From contig NZ_JADDRL010000072.1 in assembly GCF_021538895.1 (NCBI RefSeq), positions 1 to 51,203 of the forward strand: 51,203 nucleotides of DNA, given 5' to 3'. A program made the position numbers and the translations under genes. Position 1 is the first letter of the stretch. Each line of letters opens with the position of its first letter. The DNA comes from Streptomyces olivochromogenes (lineage in GTDB: Bacteria; Actinomycetota; Actinomycetes; Streptomycetales; Streptomycetaceae). This document shows, piece after piece, positions 1 through 7,614 of the stretch. A model generated the notes under the pieces. The model was not told the origin of the DNA. It searched no databases and saw nothing but the letters and a program-made list of their open reading frames with translations.

Positions 1-1
1 C

Positions 2-430
2 AGGGGGCGGGCGTTCATCTCGGTGGCCAACCGGGACAAGCGGTCGATGATCTTCCCGGCGCGGGAACTGGTCGCGCACGGCTTCGAGCTGCTGGCCACC
101 TCGGGCACGGCGGAGGTCCTCAAGCGCAACGGCATCCACGCCACGATCGTGCGCAAGCAGTCCGAGGGCGTCGGCCCGAACGGCGAGCGGACCATCGTCC
201 AGCTCATCCACGACGGTGAGGTCGACCTCATCGTCAACACCCCCCATGGCGCGGGGAGTCGGCTGGACGGGTACGAGATCCGCACCGCGGCGGTGGCCCG
301 GTCCGTGCCGTGTCTGACCACCGTCCAGGCTCTCGCGGCCGCCGTTCAGGGCATCGACGCCCTCAACAGCGACGCGGTACGCGTCCGTTCGCTGCAGGAA
401 CACGCGGCACGCCTCGCCGCGGGGCGGTAG
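2..430 (+). CDS. carB: Carbamoyl-phosphate synthase large chain, C-terminal part (truncated by window edge)
   Basis: The gene enters from the left edge, and 142 residues of its C-terminus are visible. They form the MGS-like allosteric domain that ends the carbamoyl-phosphate synthase large subunit. The subunit makes carbamoyl phosphate from bicarbonate, ATP and glutamine-derived ammonia for pyrimidine and arginine synthesis. Recognisable stretches are SVANRDKR, LATSGTAEVL, VNTP and the tail RSLQEHA, which closely resemble actinobacterial CarB. In Streptomyces, carB is normally followed by pyrD and pyrF. Here a strong hairpin follows the stop and the next gene is on the opposite strand. This may therefore be a second or relocated copy. 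The catalytic ATP-grasp domains lie outside the window, so intactness cannot be judged. Confidence 0.9.
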   Translation, partial: RGRAFISVANRDKRSMIFPARELVAHGFELLATSGTAEVLKRNGIHATIVRKQSEGVGPNGERTIVQLIHDGEVDLIVNTPHGAGSRLDGYEIRTAAVARSVPCLTTVQALAAAVQGIDALNSDAVRVRSLQEHAARLAAGR

Positions 431-448
431 CGCCGGAGCCGGAAAGGC

Positions 449-484
449 GGAGGGCCGGTCACGGGATTCCGTGACCGGCCCTCC
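449..484. terminator. Bidirectional hairpin terminator between carB and the LysE-like gene
   Basis: A perfect 16-bp stem (449-464 pairing with 469-484) with a 4-nt GATT loop lies in the gap between two converging genes. It would stop transcription from both sides. Confidence 0.85.
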
Positions 485-493
485 TGCCGTGTG

Positions 494-1141
494 TCAACTG
501 GCCTTGGCCGGGCCCGAGGTGTCGATGGCCAGGGAGATGGCGAGGGCGCCCAGCACCGTACCCATCGCGTAGCGCTGCACCTTGAGCCAGGAGGGGCGGC
601 GGGCGAGGAAGACGGCGATCGTGCCGGCGGCGAGGACGATGGTGAGGTTGACCGCCACGCTGACCACGATCTGGAACGAGCCGAGGATGAGGCCCTGGAG
701 GAGGACGTGGCCCTTGTCCAGGTCGATGAACTGGGGGATGAGGGAGACGTACATGATGGCGATCTTCGGGTTGAGCAGGTTCGTCATCAGGCCCATCGTG
801 AACAGCTTGCGCGGCGAGTCGTGCGGCACGTCCTCCGGGGCGAACACGGAGATGCCGCCCGGCTTCAGGGCGTTCCAGGCGAGGTAGGCGAGGTAGGCGG
901 CGCCGGCCAGCTTCACCGCGAAGTACAGCTCGGGTACGGCGAGGAAGACGACCGACAGGCCGAGGTTCGCGGCGAGCAGGTACACCATGAAGCCCAGGGC
1001 CACGCCACCGAGGGAGATCATTCCGGCACGCCTGCCCTGGGTGATGCTGCGGGAGACGAGATAGATCATGTTCGGACCGGGGGTGAGCACCATGCCGAGT
1101 GCCACCACCGTCACGCCGAGGATGCCGCTCAGTTCAACCAT
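494..1141 (-). CDS. LysE/RhtB-family amino acid exporter
   Basis: A 215-residue integral membrane protein with the fold and length of LysE/RhtB transporters, which export amino acids or related small molecules. The family signature near the N-terminus is visible (LTPGPNMIYLVSRSI, residues about 19-33), followed by a glycine-rich helix (GGVALGF) and the conserved NLLNPKIAIMY segment in mid-protein. About six hydrophobic segments can be traced. The ATG is preceded by GAGGGA at good spacing. It lies 45 nt downstream of the DinB-like gene on the same strand, so the two probably form one transcript controlled from the shared dinB/mocR region. The substrate cannot be inferred. Confidence 0.88.
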   Translation of the reverse strand: MVELSGILGVTVVALGMVLTPGPNMIYLVSRSITQGRRAGMISLGGVALGFMVYLLAANLGLSVVFLAVPELYFAVKLAGAAYLAYLAWNALKPGGISVFAPEDVPHDSPRKLFTMGLMTNLLNPKIAIMYVSLIPQFIDLDKGHVLLQGLILGSFQIVVSVAVNLTIVLAAGTIAVFLARRPSWLKVQRYAMGTVLGALAISLAIDTSGPAKAS

Positions 1142-1186
1142 GAAAATCCCTCATTCGCTGTACACACGCTGAACGTTGATCGCTGA

Positions 1187-1717
1187 TCACTGATCGCGCT
1201 CGGCCTCGGCCAGGTCGTGCGCGATGTCGTGCAGGAGATGCCGGGTGAAGAAGCCGACGGTGAGGCGCGGGTCGGCCAGGCGCGGGTCCGCGCGGTCCCA
1301 GTCCTCGGCGGTGAACGCGGCCAGGCGGCGGGCCAGGGTCACGGCCGCCCGTCCCAGTTCCTCCGCCACCTGTCGGGGGTCCTCGTCCTGGTAGCGCCGG
1401 AGGGTGTCCCCTTCGGTGGATATTCTCGGTGCAATCGCCGATTCGCCGAGGATTGCATCGAGCCGGGTGTGGAACAGCAGGCACATGTCCCGTACGTGGC
1501 AGCCGCTCTCCAGGGGAGACCAGGCGGGCAGGCCCGCGCGCCGGTCGTCCAGCTCCGGCGCCCGGAGCAGTCGTTGCCACCCTGCCGTGTACTCCCGTAG
1601 CGCGTCGGCGACCACATCCTGCCTGATCAGGTCGGATGTGAAGCCGCAGCGTCGGCAGTCGGGCGGGGGCAGAGGGGCCGGACCGAGGGGTAACCGGGGA
1701 CGTGTCGTCGTATTCAC
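1187..1717 (-). CDS. DinB-like four-helix protein
   Basis: A 176-residue protein. I chose the GTG at 1717 because it has a GGAAGGGA ribosome-binding site; a longer ATG start at 1774 would run through the operator region. Histidines in the pattern HVRDMCLLFH (middle) and FFTRHLLHDIAHDL (C-terminus) fit the metal-binding histidine triad of DinB/YfiT-type helical bundles, many of which are thiol-dependent transferases. It is the first gene of a probable operon with the LysE-like exporter and diverges from the MocR regulator. Substrate and partner are unknown. A mycothiol-dependent transferase is one option for an actinobacterial DinB protein, but that is inference. Confidence 0.7.
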   Translation of the reverse strand: MNTTTRPRLPLGPAPLPPPDCRRCGFTSDLIRQDVVADALREYTAGWQRLLRAPELDDRRAGLPAWSPLESGCHVRDMCLLFHTRLDAILGESAIAPRISTEGDTLRRYQDEDPRQVAEELGRAAVTLARRLAAFTAEDWDRADPRLADPRLTVGFFTRHLLHDIAHDLAEAERDQ

Positions 1718-1746
1718 CGCGCGCGGGACTCCCTTCCGGGCTCGGA

Positions 1747-1810
1747 GCAATGCCGTGAGTGTATTGCGGGGCAATGTTCAATGCAATATTGATATTGCAC
1801 TCGGTGCAAT
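1747..1810. promoter_or_regulatory. Cluster of ATTGC/GCAAT palindromes (putative MocR operator)
   Basis: The divergent region holds repeated half-sites: GCAAT at 1747-1751, the palindrome ATTGC-GGG-GCAAT at 1763-1775, TGCAATA-TTGA-TATTGCA at 1782-1799, and ATTGCAC-TCG-GTGCAAT at 1794-1810, which shares a half-site with the previous one. These are AT-rich words in a GC-rich background, placed where both the dinB-like and mocR promoters should lie. Confidence 0.7.
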
Positions 1811-1859
1811 GCTGTGGTTGGATGGGCGTCAGCCGGACGAGGGGGACGAGGAGAGCGCC

Positions 1860-3206
1860 GTGAGGGACTACCAGAGCGTCGCCGACGCGGTGGCCGAGGA
1901 GATCAGAGCCGGTCTGCTCCGGCCCGGCGACCGGCTCCCCACGCAGCGCGAGTTCGCGCGCCAGCACGGCATCGCCAACTCCACCGCCACCCGCGTGTAC
2001 CAGGAACTGGCCCGGCGCGGCCTGACGGTCGGCGAGGTGGGACGCGGCACCTTCGTCCGCGCCGCCTCGGAGGCCTCCCGGGCGTCCGCCCCCGCGCTCA
2101 CCGAACCGGCCGGCAGCCGGATCGACCTGGAGCTCAACTACCCGGTCGTACCGGAGCAGAGCGCGCTCCTCGCCGAGGGACTCGGCGGGCTGCTGCGCCC
2201 CGACGCGCTCGGATACGCCCTGCGGCCGGTCGGCGCCTCCGGGCTCCCCGCCGTCCAGGAGTCCGCCGCCGACATCCTCGCCCGCGGCGGCTGGCGCCCC
2301 GACCCCGCGCGGATCCTGTTCGCGGGCAACGGGCGGCAGGCCATCTCGGCCGTCGTCACCGCCCTGGTGCCGCCGGGCGCGCGACTCGGGGTGGAGGAGC
2401 TGACGTACCCCGTCATCAAGGCCGTGGCCGCCCGCCTCGGCATCACGCTCGTCCCGCTGGCCATGGACGGCGACGGACTGGTTCCGGAGGCCGTGGAGGA
2501 GGCCCACGCCGCCGCGCCGCTGCACGCCGTCTACGTCCAGCCCAGAGTGCACAACCCGCTCTCGCTCACCATGCCCGCCGCGCGCGTCGAACGGCTGGCG
2601 GAGGTGCTGCTGCGGCTCGGGATCCCCGCGATCGAGGACGCCATCTGGGCCTTCCTGCGGGACGAGTTGCCGCCGCTGGCCGCCTACGCCCCCGAGCGGA
2701 CCGTACTGATCGACAGCCTCTCCAAGCGGATCGCCCCCGGTCTGACCCTCGGGTTCGTGGTGGCGCCCGGCGCCCTGGCCGGCGAGATCGTCGCCACCCT
2801 GCGGTCGGGCGGCTGGACCCCCATGCGCTTCGCCCTGGAGGTCGCGCACCGCTGGCAGCAGGACGGCGCCGTGAAGAAGCTGGTCGAGGCCAAGCAGCGG
2901 GAGGCGGCGGTACGGCAGGAGATCGCCGCCCGGCACCTCGCCGGGTTCGCCGTGCAGAGCGATCCGCGCTCCTACCACTGCTGGTGGCAGCTGCCGCGCC
3001 CGTGGCGCGCGGACACCTTCGTCGCCGCCGCCGCGCGGCACGGCATCGGGGTCGTCCCCGCAGCCGCGTTCACCATCGGCCGCAACCACGCCCCCAACGC
3101 CATCCGCCTGGGCCTCGCCTCACCGCAGCCGGAGGTCCTCTCCCAGGCGCTCGCGACCCTCGTGGAACTCGCCCGGTCGGCGCCGGAGGATCTTGTCGCC
3201 GACTGA
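1860..3206 (+). CDS. MocR-type GntR regulator with aminotransferase-like domain
   Basis: A 448-residue two-domain regulator. The N-terminus is a GntR winged helix (residues about 5-70: AVAEEIRAGLLRPGDRLPTQREFA, then a VYQELARRG recognition region). A fold-type I aminotransferase-like domain follows, in which SLSKRIAPG carries the expected PLP-binding lysine and VQPRVHNPLSLTM replaces the usual aminotransferase substrate-loop motif. MocR proteins bind PLP and sense amines or amino acids. The GTG at 1860 has GAGGAG six bases upstream; an in-frame ATG at 1809 overlaps the operator and is less likely. It is divergent from dinB/lysE, which it probably regulates together with itself. The 3' end overlaps the convergent flavoprotein gene by 87 nt. 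Confidence 0.9.
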   Translation: MRDYQSVADAVAEEIRAGLLRPGDRLPTQREFARQHGIANSTATRVYQELARRGLTVGEVGRGTFVRAASEASRASAPALTEPAGSRIDLELNYPVVPEQSALLAEGLGGLLRPDALGYALRPVGASGLPAVQESAADILARGGWRPDPARILFAGNGRQAISAVVTALVPPGARLGVEELTYPVIKAVAARLGITLVPLAMDGDGLVPEAVEEAHAAAPLHAVYVQPRVHNPLSLTMPAARVERLAEVLLRLGIPAIEDAIWAFLRDELPPLAAYAPERTVLIDSLSKRIAPGLTLGFVVAPGALAGEIVATLRSGGWTPMRFALEVAHRWQQDGAVKKLVEAKQREAAVRQEIAARHLAGFAVQSDPRSYHCWWQLPRPWRADTFVAAAARHGIGVVPAAAFTIGRNHAPNAIRLGLASPQPEVLSQALATLVELARSAPEDLVAD

Positions 3207-4181
3207 TGCGAGGCCCTCCGGGGGCTCTGCTGTCGGCCTCTCTGCGGGCTTCTCGGTGTGGCGAGCCTCGTAGGCCTCCCGGTACTCCCGCGCGAACCCG
3301 GCGAAGGCCGCCTCCTCGGTCGAGGTTCCGCTCAGGAAGGCGTCCAGGGCATGGGCGGCGAGCTCGGCGCCGTGGCGGGCCAGGCGCACTCTCTCGGACA
3401 GCGGGGACTCCACGGGAGGGGAGCAGGCGGCGTCGCCGACGAGGGCCATCCCGGGACGCCACAGCCGTTCACCGGCGTACGACCATTGCGGGCGCACCCG
3501 CACCCGCCCGTGCGGACCGCCGCGCACCCGGCCGGCCCGGGCCAGCAGCTCCCGGACGGGCGGACACTCCTCGGCGAAGCCGAACAGGGCACCTTCGGGA
3601 TCCCTGTGCACCGGGTCGGCCAACTCCCGCCGCACCACGGCCCCGACGCAGAAGACGGCCTCGTCGCCGTCCCCGACCGGCGCGACCCAGAACCACCCGC
3701 CGGGAAACGGAAACCGCCGCGGCCCGTCGAGGGCCCGGCCGCCGCCCGAGCCGCTTTCGAAGCGGTCCTCGAAGCCGTAATCGAAACCGTCCTCGAAGGC
3801 GCCCTCGAAGCAGGCGTACACGGCGAGGCCGGAGAAGGCTTGGGCGCCGACGACATGGCGGCGCAGCAGGCTGCCGCCGCCGGAGGCGTCGAGCACGTAC
3901 CGCGCCCGTACGGTGCGGGCGGGCCCGGCGGCCGGCCGGTACCGCAGCCCGGTCACCCGTTCGTCCTCCGTGACGACGTTGACGGCGACGCACCGCTCCC
4001 GCACCTCCACGTCGTGCGCGCGGGCGGCGCCGAGGAGGGCCGCCTCGCAGGCCGTCCCCCGCTCCAGAAGGAGCACTCGGTGCCCCCGCCCGGCGACGAG
4101 GCCGGCCGCGGTCAGCCCCGCGACACCGCCGCCCACGACCACGGCGTCGTACACGTGCCGACCGCTCCGTTGGCTGTCCAT
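3120..4181 (-). CDS. Flavin-dependent halogenase/oxidoreductase-like protein with apparent internal deletion
   Basis: A 353-residue flavoprotein. The N-terminal dinucleotide-binding motif (VVVGGGVAGLTAAGL) and the later FAD motif (ALVGDAACSPP) are intact and resemble tryptophan-halogenase-type and geranylgeranyl-reductase-like monooxygenases. After the LLLERG strand the protein jumps straight to the CEAALLGAARAHDVEVRE segment. Roughly 60-80 residues usual in this family, including the region after the first beta-alpha-beta unit, are missing. A low-complexity run of repeated phenylalanine-acidic-glycine units (FEDGF-like) lies near residue 130. The start has a strong GGGAGGGA site. It sits downstream of a 28-codon ORF on the same strand. 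Function is uncertain: it could be degenerate or a short specialised variant. No KWR-containing halogenase loop was recognised. Confidence 0.65.
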   Translation of the reverse strand: MDSQRSGRHVYDAVVVGGGVAGLTAAGLVAGRGHRVLLLERGTACEAALLGAARAHDVEVRERCVAVNVVTEDERVTGLRYRPAAGPARTVRARYVLDASGGGSLLRRHVVGAQAFSGLAVYACFEGAFEDGFDYGFEDRFESGSGGGRALDGPRRFPFPGGWFWVAPVGDGDEAVFCVGAVVRRELADPVHRDPEGALFGFAEECPPVRELLARAGRVRGGPHGRVRVRPQWSYAGERLWRPGMALVGDAACSPPVESPLSERVRLARHGAELAAHALDAFLSGTSTEEAAFAGFAREYREAYEARHTEKPAERPTAEPPEGLASVGDKILRRRPGEFHEGRERLGEDLRLR

Positions 4182-4380
4182 ACCGCATTCCCTCCCGGAT
4201 ACGGGTGCGTACTGAAACTTTCCACTCGGAGGCGATACCGCGTATGTCGTTGCGGGGATGTTACGGAACCGCCGAAAGAACTACGGAAACACGCCGCGTG
4301 TCATCGCGGGTGCCCTGTGTGCGATAGCTCGGCCGATACCGGAAACCGGGCTTGGCGGAATTCTTCTTAAATGGCTGAAG

Positions 4381-4467
4381 TCAGCCCCAGGCCGAGTCGT
4401 CGCACGCGGCGGTGTCGGCCAGGAGGAGGGTGGTGCAGAGGTGGCCGTACCGGATGGTCTGGGACAT
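4381..4467 (-). CDS. 28-residue peptide ORF, possible precursor or signalling peptide
   Basis: A short ORF with a well-placed GAGG eight bases before its ATG. The peptide begins MSQTIRYGHLC, continues with a hydrophobic LLLADTAAC stretch, and ends DDSAWG. It has two cysteines, several threonine/serine residues and a tryptophan next to the C-terminus. It lies between a LuxR-type regulator (divergent) and the shortened halogenase-like flavoprotein about 200 nt downstream on the same strand. Size, composition and position would suit a RiPP precursor or a secreted peptide cue, but I do not recognise the family. The 199 nt between this ORF and the flavoprotein show no terminator. It could still be a chance ORF in a promoter region. 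Confidence 0.4.
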   Translation of the reverse strand: MSQTIRYGHLCTTLLLADTAACDDSAWG

Positions 4468-4685
4468 CTTGCATACCTCGCCAGTGTGAGTAGTTGCACG
4501 TTTAGCCATATTTCGCCGGGCGGGCGGCAAGGATCGAACGTGGCCCCGAGCCAGGTGAAACGCCTGGCAGGAGCCTGTTCGACCGCTCGACCCGGCCACG
4601 TGATCAATCTTGCTGAAGCGCGACCGGGGGTGCGAGGGCGACAGGCGTCGGGTTCATGCAACGCAGCAACACGAAGGGGGGACAT

Positions 4686-5726
4686 ATGTGCCGCGAAAAG
4701 GGCATCGAGGAAAAGGGCAGCCTGGGATCTTCGTCCGCCGTCCACTTCTGCACGGACGGCCTGAGGCGTTATCGCGAAGCTCTCGATGAGGGGACCATAT
4801 CGGGTGAGGTTCCCGAGTGCCTGATCTCCTACGGACTGCTGCGCCCGGTCTCGGGCGTCGCCGGATTCTTCGTGCCCATCCCGCCCAGAGTCGCCGAGGC
4901 GGAACTCTCCCGTTCCGTCGTACGGGAGATCGAACACCACGAGAAAGCCCTCGCGACACTGCGCTCCTCCTACGTGGCCGCCGAAAGCCTCTATCACAAG
5001 GCGCAGCAGGACACCGGAGCCCCCATCGAGTCCCTGTACGGCACGGACGTGATCAGCCAGTCGCTGGGCCTGGCCGTCGAGTCCTGCCGGGAGGAACTCC
5101 TGACGGCACAGCCGGGCGGCGGCCGCTCCCCGGCCCTTCTCGCCGAGGCGCTGCCCCGCGATCTCGCGCTCGTCCGGCGCGGCGTCGCCCAGCGCACGCT
5201 CTACCAGCACAGCGTGCGCTCCCATCAGCCCACGCTCGCCTACATAGAGCGCGTGACGGCCGAGGGTGCCGAAGTCCGCACCCTGGACGAGATATTCGAG
5301 CGCGTCATCATCTGCGACCGCACCGTCGCCTTCATACCCGGCAGCCCGGAACGCAGGACCGCCGCCCTCGCCGTGCGCCACCCCGGCGCCGTGGCCTTCC
5401 TGGTCAAGGTCTTCGACCACATGTGGGAGCGCGGCCGCCCGGTGTCCATCGTCCCGGAGCAGCACCGCCCCGACCTGATGACCGACTCGGTCCGCGCCAC
5501 CATGCTCCGCATGGTGGTCACCGGCCACACCGACGAGACCATCGCCGCCCGCCTCGGCGTGAGCTCCCGCACGGTCTCCGCCCACATCAAGAAGGTCTCG
5601 GAGCTCCTCGGCAGCCGCAGCCGTGCCGAACTCGGCTATCTGATCTCCCAGCGCCGCCTGCTGGAACAGGGCCAGCTGGAACAGGGGCAACTGGAACAGG
5701 GACGGGAGGAGCGGGCGGCGTCGTGA
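4686..5726 (+). CDS. LuxR-family transcriptional regulator (non-NarL architecture)
   Basis: A 346-residue protein. The C-terminal helix-turn-helix (about residues 275-335: VVTGHTDETIAARLGVSSRTVS, HIKKVSELLGSRSRAEL) is a clear LuxR-type DNA-binding domain. The N-terminus has no receiver or P-loop. It looks like the TrmB-like/coiled-coil type (LISYGLL, then helices with LSRSVVREIEHHEKAL) common among Streptomyces orphan LuxR regulators. Start 4686 is chosen because GGGGGG lies six bases upstream; an in-frame ATG at 4656 has none. The C-terminus carries three tandem LEQGQ units. It is divergent from the 28-residue peptide ORF, which it may control or respond to. Confidence 0.85.
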   Translation: MCREKGIEEKGSLGSSSAVHFCTDGLRRYREALDEGTISGEVPECLISYGLLRPVSGVAGFFVPIPPRVAEAELSRSVVREIEHHEKALATLRSSYVAAESLYHKAQQDTGAPIESLYGTDVISQSLGLAVESCREELLTAQPGGGRSPALLAEALPRDLALVRRGVAQRTLYQHSVRSHQPTLAYIERVTAEGAEVRTLDEIFERVIICDRTVAFIPGSPERRTAALAVRHPGAVAFLVKVFDHMWERGRPVSIVPEQHRPDLMTDSVRATMLRMVVTGHTDETIAARLGVSSRTVSAHIKKVSELLGSRSRAELGYLISQRRLLEQGQLEQGQLEQGREERAAS

Positions 5727-5772
5727 CGCCCCGGGCCCGCCGCCATGGCCACCCGATCGCACATCCACCGAA

Positions 5773-5786
5773 GTAACGCCTGTTAC
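5773..5786. promoter_or_regulatory. GTAAC-GCCT-GTTAC palindrome directly before the chrB-like start
   Basis: A 14-bp inverted repeat ends four bases before the ATG at 5791. No Shine-Dalgarno sequence precedes that ATG. The palindrome probably overlaps the core promoter and suits an autoregulatory operator, perhaps with leaderless or near-leaderless translation. Confidence 0.5.
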
Positions 5787-5790
5787 ATTC

Positions 5791-6363
5791 ATGGATGTGC
5801 CGAACACTGAACCGACGGGTCGCTGGCTCGTCCTCGTGGTCAAAGTCCCCGCGCAGCCGTCCCGGCATCGCGTGGCGGTGTGGCGCGAGCTGCGCAGGAT
5901 CGGTGGGCTCTCCCTCGGCCAGGGCGTGTGGGCCGTACCGGACGTGCCGGTGTTCGCCGACGGTGTGGCACGCGTGATCGCGCTGACCGAGCAGGGCGGC
6001 GGCCGGACGGTGACCCTGAACGCGACCGGGCGCGGTCCCGAGGACGCCGCCCGGTTCGAGGCGCTGTTCACCGCCGCCCGGTCCGCGGACTGGGCGGAGT
6101 TCCTCGCCGACTGCGGCAAGTTCGAGGACGAACTGGCGAAGGAGATCCGCATCGCCAAGTTCACGCTCGCCGAACTGGAGGAAGAGGAGCAGTCGTTGGA
6201 GCGGCTGCGCCGCTGGCACCGCGATCTCACGGCCCGCGACGTGTTCGGGGCGCCGGAGGCCGCCGAGGCCGGCCGACGGCTCAAGGAGTGCGCGGCCGCC
6301 TGCGAGGACTACGCGGAACGGGTGTTCGCGGCCCTGCACGAGACGCCGGGGGAGACGTCATGA
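5791..6363 (+). CDS. ChrB-like N-terminal domain protein (chromate-resistance regulator family)
   Basis: A 190-residue protein resembling the ChrB N-terminal domain: RWLVLVVKVPAQPSRHRVAVWRELRRIGG near the start, then a GVWAVPD strand. ChrB proteins accompany chromate transporters and in known cases act as chromate-responsive regulators. The middle is rich in glutamate (AELEEEEQSLERL) and probably forms a helical segment. There is no clear ribosome-binding site; a palindrome abuts the ATG. It overlaps the following MFS gene by ATGA, so the two are translationally coupled. The partner is an MFS permease and not a ChrA-type transporter, so the real ligand may not be chromate. Confidence 0.75.
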   Translation: MDVPNTEPTGRWLVLVVKVPAQPSRHRVAVWRELRRIGGLSLGQGVWAVPDVPVFADGVARVIALTEQGGGRTVTLNATGRGPEDAARFEALFTAARSADWAEFLADCGKFEDELAKEIRIAKFTLAELEEEEQSLERLRRWHRDLTARDVFGAPEAAEAGRRLKECAAACEDYAERVFAALHETPGETS

Positions 6364-7577
6364 GTACGGCGGCCACGGTGCGCTCGGCGCCCGCCCGGCA
6401 GATGTGGCCGCTGTACGCGGCCGGGTTCACCACCGCCTTCGGCGCCCACGGCATCGCCGCCAACCTCGGCGGTTTCTCCAAGGACACGGTCACCTCGCTG
6501 ATGGTGCTGGGCGGCCTGCTCGCCCTCTACGACGGCGCCGAGGTGCTCCTCAAGCCGCTCTTCGGCACCCTCGCCGACCGTGTCGGCGCCCGCCCCGTCC
6601 TGCTCGGCGGGCTCGTCGCCTTCGCCGCCGCCTCCGCCCTGTACGCGGTCGCGGACAGCCCCGGCTGGCTGTGGGCCGCCCGCCTCGGCCAGGGCGCCGC
6701 GGCCTCCGCGTTCTCCCCGTCGGCGTCCGCGCTGGTCGCCCGCCTCAACCCGGCGGCCAAGCACGGCCGCGCCTTCGGCAGTTACGGCTTCTACAAGTCC
6801 ATCGGCTACACCCTCGGTCCGCTGCTCGGCGGGGTGCTGGTGTGGGCCGGCGGACTGCGCCTGCTGTTCACCGTGCTCGCGGTACTGGGCGTGGCGGTCG
6901 CCGTCTGGGCCGCGCTCGCCGTCCCCCTCGTACCGCCCCTGCCGAAGGCCCGGCAGACGGTGCTCGACCTGGCCCGGCGCCTGGCCGACCCGTCCTTCCT
7001 CGCTCCGACCGCCGCACTGGCCGGGGCGACCGCCGCACTGTCGGTCGGGGTGGGCTTCCTGCCGGTCTCCGGCCGGGCGGCCGGGCTGGGCACGGTGGCC
7101 ACCGGCGCGGCGGTCTCGGTGCTCGCCGCCTGCGCGGCCGTCGTACAGCCGCGGGCCGGCCGCGCCCTCGACGAGGGCCGCCTCACGCCCCGTTCGGGCA
7201 TGATCGTGGGCCTGTTCGTCGCCGCCGCCGGCCTGGCCTGCGCGATGCTGCCGGGCCTGACCGGCGTCCTGCTGGGCGCGGCCCTCACCGGCGCCGGCAC
7301 CGGCCTGATCACCCCGCTCGGCTTCGCCGCGCTGGCCGCGAGCACGCCCACCGAGCGCCTCGGCCAGACCATGGGCGCCGCGGAACTCGGCCGCGAACTC
7401 GGCGACGCGGGCGGCCCCCTCCTGGTCGCCGCGGTCGCTTCCCTGGCCACGCTCACCTACGGCTTCGCGGCGCTCGCGATCCTGCTGGCGGCAGGCGCCG
7501 CGACGGCCCTGACCAGAACCCTCAGGCCCCCCAGGCCTTCCACGACCCCCAGGGCCGCGAACCCGCGGAACCCTTGA
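6360..7577 (+). CDS. MFS transporter (drug/metabolite efflux type)
   Basis: A 405-residue permease with about twelve hydrophobic segments. The MFS loop 2-3 motif is visible as GTLADRVGARPVLLGG (residues about 67-82). A glycine-rich helix 5 follows (YTLGPLLGGVLVW), consistent with a drug:H+ antiporter of the DHA1 type. It starts inside the stop of the ChrB-like gene (ATGA overlap), so production of the two is linked and the pair probably forms a ligand-sensor/exporter unit. The C-terminal tail is proline/arginine-rich and probably cytoplasmic. Substrate unknown. Confidence 0.88.
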   Translation: MSTAATVRSAPARQMWPLYAAGFTTAFGAHGIAANLGGFSKDTVTSLMVLGGLLALYDGAEVLLKPLFGTLADRVGARPVLLGGLVAFAAASALYAVADSPGWLWAARLGQGAAASAFSPSASALVARLNPAAKHGRAFGSYGFYKSIGYTLGPLLGGVLVWAGGLRLLFTVLAVLGVAVAVWAALAVPLVPPLPKARQTVLDLARRLADPSFLAPTAALAGATAALSVGVGFLPVSGRAAGLGTVATGAAVSVLAACAAVVQPRAGRALDEGRLTPRSGMIVGLFVAAAGLACAMLPGLTGVLLGAALTGAGTGLITPLGFAALAASTPTERLGQTMGAAELGRELGDAGGPLLVAAVASLATLTYGFAALAILLAAGAATALTRTLRPPRPSTTPRAANPRNP

Positions 7578-7614
7578 GCACGGCACATCGGCTCGAAACT
7601 AGACTCCGGCCGAC

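Noticed and set aside
1430..1457. TGCAATC...GATTGCA inverted repeat inside the DinB-like gene
   Set aside because: Resembles the mocR operator half-sites but lies mid-gene with an arm spacing unlike the others; likely coincidence.
1134..3973. Long open frames antisense to or shifted from mocR, the DinB-like gene and the flavoprotein gene (both strands)
   Set aside because: They translate to repetitive Arg/Gly/Ala-rich sequence without domains, the usual shadow of high-GC coding DNA; the real genes on the other frames have clear motifs.
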